Assembly (NCBI GenBank): GCA_040221975.1
Contig: JAVJWR010000023.1
Span: 1-64,000 of the forward strand
Direction of reading: 5' to 3'
Source: Haliea sp040221975
GTDB lineage: Bacteria; Pseudomonadota; Gammaproteobacteria; Pseudomonadales; Halieaceae
DNA length: 64,000 bases
In this document: positions 1 through 6,398 of the stretch, piece by piece
How positions within the stretch are numbered: the first letter of the stretch is position 1
Layout: every line of letters starts with the position of its first letter
The notes under the pieces: model-generated
Told to the model about the DNA's origin: nothing
Databases searched by the model: none
What the model saw: the letters and a program-made list of their open reading frames with translations, nothing else
Translations under genes and position numbers: made by a program

Positions 1-1
1 G

Positions 2-223
2 GACCACCTGGTGCGGGTGGATCGCGACTCGCTGACCCTGGGCTGGGCCGGGGTCTACTCCAGCTTCCTGCTGTTTGCCAAGCGCAGTGCGGCCAAGTAC
101 GGCCTGTCCTCGCGCGACATCCTGGTGGAGCTGGGCCGCCGGCGCACGGTGGGTGGCCAGGAGGACATGATCGAGGACCTGGCGCTGGATATGGCGCGGG
201 AGCGGGACGCAGCTGCCGGCTAG
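2..223 (+). CDS. mhpE: 4-hydroxy-2-oxovalerate aldolase, C-terminal fragment
   Basis: Only the last 73 codons are in the window; the reading frame is open to the left edge, so the gene starts outside. The visible segment carries the C-terminal signature of the MhpE/DmpG/BphI aldolases: a VDRDSLTLGWAGVYSSF block followed by ILVELGRR and VGGQEDMIEDLAL. These enzymes split 4-hydroxy-2-oxovalerate into pyruvate and acetaldehyde at the end of meta-cleavage pathways for aromatic compounds or sterol rings, usually with an acylating acetaldehyde dehydrogenase partner (not visible here). Family assignment is by recognised motif. The stop codon lies in the first unit of a 14-base tandem repeat. Confidence 0.8.
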   Translation, partial: DHLVRVDRDSLTLGWAGVYSSFLLFAKRSAAKYGLSSRDILVELGRRRTVGGQEDMIEDLALDMARERDAAAG

Positions 224-262
224 GTGGGGCCGCCTAGGTGGGGCCGCCCAGGTGGGGCCGCC
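221..262. repeat. Three tandem copies of a 14-base unit
   Basis: The unit TAGGTGGGGCCGCC occurs at 221-234 and 235-248 and, with one change (C for the first T), at 249-262. The first copy supplies the TAG stop of the aldolase gene. The repeat sits between the aldolase end and the convergent end of the MarR gene. No clear hairpin or T-run accompanies it. Confidence 0.85.
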
Positions 263-271
263 CCCTCTGAA

Positions 272-835
272 TCAGTGGCGCTTGTGCTTGCTGGTCTGGT
301 GGTGGCCGTTTTCCATTTCACCGCCGCTTTCATAGCGATCGAGCAGCCCCAGATCCAGTACCGGTGAAGCGTCTATGTGCTCCGCATCCATCATTTTTGC
401 GATGCGCTGCAGGGAGGAGATAATCATGGTCTGCTCCCACTCCTGCAAATCCCCGAACTGTCTCGTGAACTGTTCCTGCAATGGAATAGGCGCACTCTTC
501 AGCACTTCCTGCGCATCCGCGGTGAGATGGGCGTGCACCTTGCGCTTGTCCGCACTCGAACGCTTGCGGTACGTCAGGCCGCGCTTTTCCAGTCGATCGA
601 GTATGGTGGTTACGGTTGCCTGACTGAGACTGATATCGGTGGCGAGTTCACCGATGGTGACTTCGCCGCGGTCGCGGATGGTCTGCAGCAGCAGGATTTG
701 CGGCGCAGTCAGGCCCGTGGTCTTGGCCAGGTGGCGTGAGTGCAGGTCGGTCGCCCGTATCACTCGTCGCAGGGCGACGAGCACTTCATCTATCCTGCCC
801 AACAGTATCTCTCCCCTGGTTGCATAAACCAGCAT
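272..835 (-). CDS. ectR: MarR-family regulator, likely EctR repressor of the ectoine operon
   Basis: This 187-residue protein has a MarR-type winged helix: helix-turn-helix about residues 59-90 (VTIGELATDISLSQATVTTI) and a wing at about 91-105 with the DKR motif. The C-terminus is a His/Lys-rich tail. The start ATG has GGAGG seven bases upstream. It is transcribed divergently from ectA. In halotolerant methanotrophs a MarR protein of about this size, EctR1, represses ectABC-ask. Position, size and a matching operator-like site at 1048-1065 make the same role likely here. The effector is unknown. What else: a MarR regulator of another neighbour, but none fits better. Confidence 0.8.
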   Translation of the reverse strand: MLVYATRGEILLGRIDEVLVALRRVIRATDLHSRHLAKTTGLTAPQILLLQTIRDRGEVTIGELATDISLSQATVTTILDRLEKRGLTYRKRSSADKRKVHAHLTADAQEVLKSAPIPLQEQFTRQFGDLQEWEQTMIISSLQRIAKMMDAEHIDASPVLDLGLLDRYESGGEMENGHHQTSKHKRH

Positions 836-1019
836 AGTGTACCTCCGGCCGTCTCCCGGCGTCAGTGGCTGGAGCGTCTTTGCCGCGCCCTTGGCAAGCG
901 GTCGACTATACTCCTGTTGTCCCTGATAGAGTGTAAGTATTTAGTGGCCAAAAAACAAAAATTTCCTTGATTGTTGACTAAAAGCATCCAACGGCGGCGA
1001 ATAAACAGAAAAATGCGGG

Positions 1020-1048
1020 TTAATATTCTGGGCTCGTACTGGTATAAT
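1020..1048 (+). promoter_or_regulatory. Probable sigma-70 promoter of ectA
   Basis: A perfect TATAAT lies at 1043-1048, and a weak -35 (TTAATA, 1020-1025) is 17 bases upstream. The region 920-1050 is noticeably richer in A and T than its surroundings. The start codon is 33 bases beyond the -10, with an AGAGAGG ribosome site. Confidence 0.65.
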
Positions 1049-1065
1049 GTTTAGCGTTCTAAAGA
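1048..1065. promoter_or_regulatory. Candidate EctR operator
   Basis: The 18-base site reads TGTTTAGC-GT-TCTAAAGA. It holds a perfect inverted repeat, TTTAG (1050-1054) and CTAAA (1059-1063), with a 4-base spacer. It overlaps the last base of the -10 and the expected transcription start of ectA. It closely resembles the EctR1 pseudopalindrome reported for Methylomicrobium alcaliphilum, which I recall as TATTTAGT-GT-ACTATATA. That comparison is from memory; the palindrome itself is seen. Confidence 0.6.
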
Positions 1066-1081
1066 CCAGAGAGGTAATAGC

Positions 1082-1597
1082 ATGAGTTTGAATCTGACAT
1101 TGCGGCCACCGACCGATAGCGATGGCATGGCAGTGCACAAGCTTATTGCTGAGTGTCCGCCACTGGACACCAACTCTGCCTACTGCAACCTCATCCAGTG
1201 TGCGCATTTCGCCGCCACCTCCGTGATCTCGGAAGGGGCGGGAGAAGTCGTGGGATTTATTTCCGGACACCGGATTCCTGCCCGCCCCGACACCCTGTTC
1301 GTATGGCAGGTTGCGGTCAGCGCCAAAGGTCGCGGTCAGGGGTTGGCCGGGCGCATGCTGGCCGCCATCCTTGATCGCCCGGGCAATGAGGATATTCGGT
1401 TCCTGGAGACGACGGTGACGGCGGACAATGAAGCGTCCTGGGCCCTGTTCGAGAGTTTTGCCCGCAAGCGCGATGCCGGCCTGGAACGGAGCGTGTTTTT
1501 TGATCGCGAACAACATTTTGCGGGTACCCACGACACGGAAATGCTGGCCAGGATAGGCCCGTTCCGGCAGGAGAGCGTGCGCGCCGTGGCTCCCTGA
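1082..1597 (+). CDS. ectA: L-2,4-diaminobutyrate acetyltransferase
   Basis: EctA transfers acetyl from acetyl-CoA to the gamma-amino group of L-2,4-diaminobutyrate, the second step of ectoine synthesis. The protein is 171 residues, usual for the family, and is a single GNAT domain. The acetyl-CoA binding loop is the Arg/Gly-rich VSAKGRGQGLAGRML block near residues 79-93, followed by TTVTADNEASWALFESF, typical of EctA. It is the first gene of ectA-ectB-ask, directly behind a consensus -10 and the candidate EctR operator. The 49-base gap to ectB is short enough for one transcript. Confidence 0.93.
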   Translation: MSLNLTLRPPTDSDGMAVHKLIAECPPLDTNSAYCNLIQCAHFAATSVISEGAGEVVGFISGHRIPARPDTLFVWQVAVSAKGRGQGLAGRMLAAILDRPGNEDIRFLETTVTADNEASWALFESFARKRDAGLERSVFFDREQHFAGTHDTEMLARIGPFRQESVRAVAP

Positions 1598-1646
1598 ATT
1601 GCCACTGAACTGAAACATTGATACGCAACGGACAAAGGATTATTCC

Positions 1647-2981
1647 ATGAAAATATTTGAAGAGATTGAATCGGAAGTTCAAAGTTACGCCCGCTCTTTC
1701 CCGCGCCTGTTCAACCGCGCCAAGGGCGAGTTTCTGTATGACGATGACGGCAAGGAGTATCTGGATTTCCTGGCCGGCGCCGGCACCCTCAATTACGGGC
1801 ACAACAATCCGGTTCTGAAGGAGAAGTTGCTGGCCTATATCGAGGCGGATGGCATCAGTCATGGCCTCGACCTGCACACGGTCGCCAAGGCCGAGTTCCT
1901 CGATACTTTCAACGAGAAGATACTCAAGCCGCGCAAGCTGGAGTTCATGGTGCAATTTACCGGGCCCACCGGTACCAATGCGGTGGAGGCGGCGCTGAAG
2001 CTGGCTCGCAACGTGACCGGGCGGGAGAATGTGATCTCCTTTACCAACGGCTTCCACGGCGTCAGCCTGGGTTCGCTGGCCACTACCGGCAACTCCCATC
2101 ACCGGGGTGCCGCGGGCGTCAGCCTGAATGGCAGCAGTCGCATGCCTTTTGACGGCTACCTGGGTGACGGTATTGATACGACCGCCTATCTCGACAAGGT
2201 ACTGTCGGATTCCAGCAGTGGGATCGACAAGCCCGCCGCGGTCCTGGTGGAGACTGTGCAGGGCGAGGGCGGGATCAATGCCGCCAGTTTCGAGTGGCTG
2301 CGCAACCTGGAAGCGGTCTGTCGCAAGCATGATGTGCTGGTCATTGTGGATGACATCCAGGCCGGTTGTGGCCGCACGGGAACGTTCTTCAGCTTTGAGG
2401 AGGCGGGTATTTCCCCGGACATTGTCACCATGTCCAAGTCCCTCAGTGGCTACGGCCTGCCATTTGCGGTCGTGCTGATTCGCCCCACGCTGGACCAGTG
2501 GAAGCCGGGCGAGCACAACGGTACCTTCCGCGGCAACAATCTGGCTTTCGTCACTGCCAAGGCTGCAATAGATCACTTTTGGTCGGATGACAGCTTCGCG
2601 AAGCAGGTGCAGGCCAAGGGCCGCTATATCTCCGGACGGCTGCAGACCATTGTCGACCGCTATGGCGAAGGCAACTTCACCACTCGCGGCCGCGGCATGT
2701 TCCAGGGCATCAACTGTGTCAATGGCGATATTGCGGCGCGCATTACCCGCAAGGCGTTTGCCAAGGGGCTGATGATCGAGACCAGCGGTGCCGATGATCA
2801 GGTGGTCAAGTTTCTCTGCCCGCTGACGATTTCCGAGGATAACCTGAAGCGTGGTATCGACATCGTTGAGCAGGCCATTGCCGAGGTGTGTGCGGCCGAG
2901 GGCGGAATTCCTGAAACCGTGGATTTCTTCGAGGATGACTATAGCGTTTCTGCCGAAGACCGGTTTCGCAAGGCAGGCTGA
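1647..2981 (+). CDS. ectB: Diaminobutyrate-2-oxoglutarate aminotransferase
   Basis: EctB makes L-2,4-diaminobutyrate from aspartate semialdehyde with glutamate as amino donor, the first step committed to ectoine. The 444-residue protein is a class III PLP aminotransferase: FTGPTGTNAVEAALKLAR binds the cofactor phosphate, FTNGFHGVSLGSLA follows, VIVDDIQAGCGRTGTFFSFE holds the PLP Asp, and the Schiff-base lysine is Lys264 in the MSKSLSGYGLP block. Length and motifs match EctB rather than GABA or ornithine aminotransferases. It is followed by ask, not by the expected ectC. Confidence 0.95.
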   Translation: MKIFEEIESEVQSYARSFPRLFNRAKGEFLYDDDGKEYLDFLAGAGTLNYGHNNPVLKEKLLAYIEADGISHGLDLHTVAKAEFLDTFNEKILKPRKLEFMVQFTGPTGTNAVEAALKLARNVTGRENVISFTNGFHGVSLGSLATTGNSHHRGAAGVSLNGSSRMPFDGYLGDGIDTTAYLDKVLSDSSSGIDKPAAVLVETVQGEGGINAASFEWLRNLEAVCRKHDVLVIVDDIQAGCGRTGTFFSFEEAGISPDIVTMSKSLSGYGLPFAVVLIRPTLDQWKPGEHNGTFRGNNLAFVTAKAAIDHFWSDDSFAKQVQAKGRYISGRLQTIVDRYGEGNFTTRGRGMFQGINCVNGDIAARITRKAFAKGLMIETSGADDQVVKFLCPLTISEDNLKRGIDIVEQAIAEVCAAEGGIPETVDFFEDDYSVSAEDRFRKAG

Positions 2982-3087
2982 AGCAGCCGGCTGACCCGTT
3001 GGGATCATAATGGCCTTAGTGAGCGTAATGGATAATGGAACAGAACCCAGGCCGGAAGATGCCGGCCGCGATAGCACAGGGGGAGTT

Positions 3088-4530
3088 GTGAGTAGTCATA
3101 CCGTGGAAAAAATCGGTGGTACATCGATGAGCAATTACGCCGCTGTGCGTGACAGCATCGTCTTTGGCCAGCGCAACGGCGATACGCCCTATCAGCGCGT
3201 GTTTGTAGTATCCGCCTATGGCGGCATTACCAACAAGTTGCTGGAGCACAAGAAGGACGGCAAGCCCGGGGTCTATGGGCTGTTTGCGAGCAGCTTCAAG
3301 GACCGCAGCTGGGAGGAAGCGCTTGACGGTGTGCGCGATGACATGTTCGCCATCAACTCGGAGCTGTTTGCCGACGCCGAGTCCCGGGCGGAAGCCAATG
3401 CCTTCATCGGCGAGAGGCTCGAAAATGCTCGCAAGTGCCTCGAAGACCTGCACAGTCTCTGCGGGCACGGCCATTTCTCCGTGCAGGACCATCTGGTCAC
3501 GGTGCGGGAAATGCTGTCCAGTGTTGGCGAAGCGCACAGCGCCTGGAATATGGCGAGACTACTGCGGCGCGATGGTCTCAACGCCATTTTTGTGGATCTG
3601 TCCGGCTGGCAGACTCCGGGCAGCATGCCGCTGGACACCGTCGTGCAGCAGGCATTTGCCGATATTGATCTGGAGAGGGAGCTTCCGATCGTGACAGGTT
3701 ACGCCTACTGCAGCGAAGGGCTTATCCGTCAGTTTGACCGCGGCTACAGCGAAATGACTTTCAGTCGAATCGCGGTGCTCACCGGTGCGCGTGAAGCCAT
3801 CATCCACAAGGAATTTCACCTGAGCAGTGCGGACCCGCGCCTGGTGGGCGAGGATAACGCCGTCCCCATCGGTCGGACCAACTACGATGTAGCCGACCAG
3901 TTGGCCAATCTCGGGATGGAAGCGATCCACCCCAAGGCCGCCAAGGGCCTGCGCCAGAATGACATTCCGCTGCGGGTAAAGAACACCTTTGAGCCGGAGC
4001 ACACCGGCACCCTGATTACCCGTGACTATGTCAGCGACACTGCCTGCGTCGAGATAATTGCCGGTTGCCGCGGCGTCTACGCGCTGGAGCTGTTTGACCA
4101 GGACATGGCGGGAATCCTGAGCCAGTACGACACCGAGATATTGCGCAACATCCAGCGTTTCAAGGCACACATTGTCGGCAAGGACATCAATGCCAACACG
4201 GTGACTCATTATCTCGACACCAATTTGAAGACAGTCAAGCGGATCAAGACCGCGCTGCAGGAAGTGTATCCCGAGGCAGAGATACGTGAGCAGAAAGTTG
4301 CCATTGTCTCCGCCATTGGCAGTGACATGCAGGTGCCCGGCCTGTTGGCGCGCACCGTGGCGGCCCTGTCAAAAAACGACATCAGCGTGTTGGCTATCCA
4401 CCAGTCCATGCGCCAGGTCGATATCCAGATTATCGTCAATGATGATGACTACGAGGTGGCCATCAGGAGCCTGCACGAAACTCTGGTCGAACCCCACGAC
4501 CACGGCCGGGCCATCTGCCTCGCCTCCTGA
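3088..4530 (+). CDS. ask: Aspartate kinase of the ectoine type (Ask_Ect)
   Basis: Phosphorylates aspartate, feeding aspartate semialdehyde to EctB. The kinase domain begins with VEKIGGTSM, and C-terminal ACT regions (VAIVSAIGSDMQVPGLLARTV) follow. The ectoine-linked kinases form a separate branch, usually insensitive to lysine/threonine feedback. I chose GTG 3088 (480 residues): AGGGGGA lies just upstream, and family members start right before HTVEKIGGTSM. An in-frame ATG at 3010 would add 26 unlikely residues. The ask gene normally comes after ectC; here only about 100 bases separate ectB from ask, too little for ectC. Confidence 0.93.
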   Translation: MSSHTVEKIGGTSMSNYAAVRDSIVFGQRNGDTPYQRVFVVSAYGGITNKLLEHKKDGKPGVYGLFASSFKDRSWEEALDGVRDDMFAINSELFADAESRAEANAFIGERLENARKCLEDLHSLCGHGHFSVQDHLVTVREMLSSVGEAHSAWNMARLLRRDGLNAIFVDLSGWQTPGSMPLDTVVQQAFADIDLERELPIVTGYAYCSEGLIRQFDRGYSEMTFSRIAVLTGAREAIIHKEFHLSSADPRLVGEDNAVPIGRTNYDVADQLANLGMEAIHPKAAKGLRQNDIPLRVKNTFEPEHTGTLITRDYVSDTACVEIIAGCRGVYALELFDQDMAGILSQYDTEILRNIQRFKAHIVGKDINANTVTHYLDTNLKTVKRIKTALQEVYPEAEIREQKVAIVSAIGSDMQVPGLLARTVAALSKNDISVLAIHQSMRQVDIQIIVNDDDYEVAIRSLHETLVEPHDHGRAICLAS

Positions 4531-4637
4531 CCCGGTGCGTCCACTGGCCCGGAGCTGCTCTGCGGTATAGCCTTGCAGCTTCCGGCTCCTGCCAGTGATG
4601 GGCGCGCGCTGTGTTCCCCGGCAGTAATGCCGTCAGC

Positions 4638-4679
4638 TTGACTGACATCAATGCTTGCAACTGGCTGCTTCTTTACCAT
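4638..4679 (+). promoter_or_regulatory. Candidate FNR/ANR-dependent promoter of ompW
   Basis: TTGAC-TGAC-ATCAA at 4638-4651 matches nine of ten conserved positions of the FNR box (TTGAT-N4-ATCAA). A -10-like TACCAT lies at 4674-4679, 22 bases after the box. This is the class II geometry, with the box centred near -41.5. The site is 74 bases before the ompW start. In Escherichia coli ompW is known to respond to FNR. The rest of the 195-base gap after ask shows nothing else clear. Confidence 0.55.
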
Positions 4680-4725
4680 GCGCGCAGGGTGAGTGGTCAC
4701 CCAAGTCCATAGTGAGGAGTAAGAC

Positions 4726-5409
4726 ATGAAACAGGTAACAAGCCTGGCCCTGGCGGCCTTTCTGGCTGCTGGCGCCGTCAACGCCAGTGCCTATGAAGCG
4801 GGTGATTGGGTTCTGCGGCTGGGTGCAACGACAGTAGCTCCGGACGAAGACAGCGACAGTATCGTACTGCCCACGTCACCGGCGACGGTTTTGCCCGGCG
4901 TCTCAATCGACAATGATACCCAGCTCGGCATTATCCCGATGTATATGCTGACCGATAACTGGGGCGTGGAACTGCTGGCGGCGACGCCCTTCGAGCACGA
5001 CGTCAAGGTCAATGGTGTGGGCATCAAGGCCGGTTCTGTCACCCACCTGCCGCCGACCCTGATCATGCAGTGGTATCCTTTCGGTGGACAGCGCGGCTGG
5101 CAGCCCTATGTCGGGCTCGGCTTGAACTATACCTTCATTTACGATGAGGATGTGGATCCGCAGCTGGCGGGTGCGCTGGAGGCCCTGCTCGGCGCCAGCG
5201 AGGCAAAATTGTCTCTGGATGACTCCTTCGGACTGGCTGCACAGGCCGGTGTGGATATTCCCCTGTCAGACAACTGGGCGATCAACCTGGCGGTCTGGTA
5301 CATCGATATTGACTCAACCGCCAAGATCCGCACTGATGTGGGCACTGTCGAGTTTGATGTGTCGATAGACCCCTGGGTATACAACGTAGGCGTAGCCTAC
5401 CGTTTCTGA
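4726..5409 (+). CDS. ompW: OmpW-family outer membrane protein
   Basis: A small eight-stranded outer-membrane barrel thought to pass small hydrophobic molecules. The 227-residue protein has a signal peptide with likely cleavage after NASA (residue 22). The mature start YEAGDWVLRLGATTVAPDEDS, a GVELLAATPFEHD strand, HLPPTLIMQWYPFG and the C-terminal NVGVAYRF are typical of OmpW. A GAGGAG ribosome site precedes the ATG. It stands alone, with an FNR-like site upstream and a hairpin downstream. Confidence 0.93.
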   Translation: MKQVTSLALAAFLAAGAVNASAYEAGDWVLRLGATTVAPDEDSDSIVLPTSPATVLPGVSIDNDTQLGIIPMYMLTDNWGVELLAATPFEHDVKVNGVGIKAGSVTHLPPTLIMQWYPFGGQRGWQPYVGLGLNYTFIYDEDVDPQLAGALEALLGASEAKLSLDDSFGLAAQAGVDIPLSDNWAINLAVWYIDIDSTAKIRTDVGTVEFDVSIDPWVYNVGVAYRF

Positions 5410-5416
5410 CTCTCCT

Positions 5417-5447
5417 GAGCGGGCAAGCCGCGTTGCGCGGCTCGCTC
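5417..5447. terminator. Hairpin between convergent ompW and the TauE/SafE-like gene
   Basis: Inner stem AGCCGCG (5426-5432) pairs with CGCGGCT (5436-5442) across a TTG loop. An outer stem, GAGCG (5417-5421) with CGCTC (5443-5447), carries a 4-base bulge. There is no good T-run on either side, so termination is plausible but unproven. Confidence 0.4.
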
Positions 5448-5499
5448 GTGATTCCCTCCGTCAGTCCAGGCCTCCCCGTTACCTGGCGTCACGCAGTCT

Positions 5500-6219
5500 T
5501 CAATGGTGGTGCTGACCGTGCCCCTGATCCATCTGTTCCTGCTGCTGCCCATGGCTGCTGTGCTCGCCGTGGTTGCCGTGGCTGATCGTCAGGTACAGCG
5601 TCCATATTCCCGACAGTATCAGCAGGAGCCCCAGGACAATTTTCAGCCCTCTGCGCCGCAGCAATGACTGCACGGCACCGGCGCCGAAGCTGGTTGCAAG
5701 CATGGCCGGCAGCGTGCCCAGCCCGAAAAACAACATCATCAATGCCGACAGTCCGGGATCCTGGGCTGTAGCCGCCCATGCCAGGCTGCTGTAGATCAGA
5801 CCACAGGGCATCAACCCCCAGCACAGTCCCAATGCCGCGCCCTGATACCAGTGCCGCAGGGGCAGCAGCTTGCCGGACCAGCGCTGCACTGGCCGCCAGA
5901 GTACGGCGCCACCGCGTTCCAGCCACTGTAGCGCCCGCCACCAGTCGGCGATGTACAGCCCCATGGCTACCAGCAGAATCCCGGCGAGATAGCGCAGTGC
6001 CATGGTCCAGGCGGTGATATCGATGCTGCCGGCGGCAAATCCCAGTGCAGCACCGAGCAAGGTGTAGCTGGTGATACGGCCGCCGTGATAGGCCAGGGTC
6101 ATGCCGGTTCCCCTGGCGCCGCCGAGTTGCAAAGCGGCGGCGATACCGCCGCACATGCCGAGGCAATGGCCGGCGCCTGCCAACCCCAGGGCGAAGGCGC
6201 TGCCGAGTTCAGTCAGCAT
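5500..6219 (-). CDS. TauE/SafE-like (DsbD_2) membrane protein of the cco cluster
   Basis: A 239-residue integral membrane protein with about six hydrophobic helices. The first contains GLAGAGHCLGMCGGIAAAL, with the paired Cys and Gly typical of this family, and a later helix has CWGLMPCGLIYS. Family members are often the last gene of cco clusters and are suspected to help with copper or thiol chemistry during oxidase assembly; the substrate is not known. The C-terminus is His-rich (HGNHGEHSSHG, then a final HHH), which suggests metal binding. Its start overlaps the end of ccoS by 11 bases, so the two are probably translated together. Confidence 0.8.
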   Translation of the reverse strand: MLTELGSAFALGLAGAGHCLGMCGGIAAALQLGGARGTGMTLAYHGGRITSYTLLGAALGFAAGSIDITAWTMALRYLAGILLVAMGLYIADWWRALQWLERGGAVLWRPVQRWSGKLLPLRHWYQGAALGLCWGLMPCGLIYSSLAWAATAQDPGLSALMMLFFGLGTLPAMLATSFGAGAVQSLLRRRGLKIVLGLLLILSGIWTLYLTISHGNHGEHSSHGQQQEQMDQGHGQHHH

Positions 6220-6397
6220 TGTCTTTATCTCCTTCCGCTGGCGGTTTCTGCTTGCCGGCTTCCTCGTCCATAAGGATGCGCGAGGCTTCCTTGTCGAGGT
6301 CCTCGTACTGGCCGCTGTCGATGGCCCAGATCAGCAACCGGATGACGATGACGCAGAATACCAGCGCAATTGGAATCAACAGATAGAGGCTTTCCAT
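6209..6397 (-). CDS. ccoS: CcoS, cbb3 oxidase maturation protein
   Basis: A 62-residue protein with one N-terminal membrane helix (LYLLIPIALVFCVIVIRLLIWAI) followed by DSGQYEDLDKEASRILMDEE, the hallmark of CcoS. CcoS is needed for cofactor insertion into the cbb3 oxidase, together with the copper pump CcoI. The tail is charged and variable, as usual. It begins one base after the ccoI stop and overlaps the next gene. Confidence 0.92.
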   Translation of the reverse strand: MESLYLLIPIALVFCVIVIRLLIWAIDSGQYEDLDKEASRILMDEEAGKQKPPAEGDKDNAD

Positions 6398-6398
6398 A

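Noticed and set aside
1317..3077. 586-codon open frame antisense to ectA and ectB
   Set aside because: Shadow of GC-rich coding DNA; no known motif, and ectA and ectB on the plus strand are certain.
3010..3087. Upstream ATG start of ask
   Set aside because: Adds 26 residues not seen in the family; GTG 3088 has a strong ribosome site.
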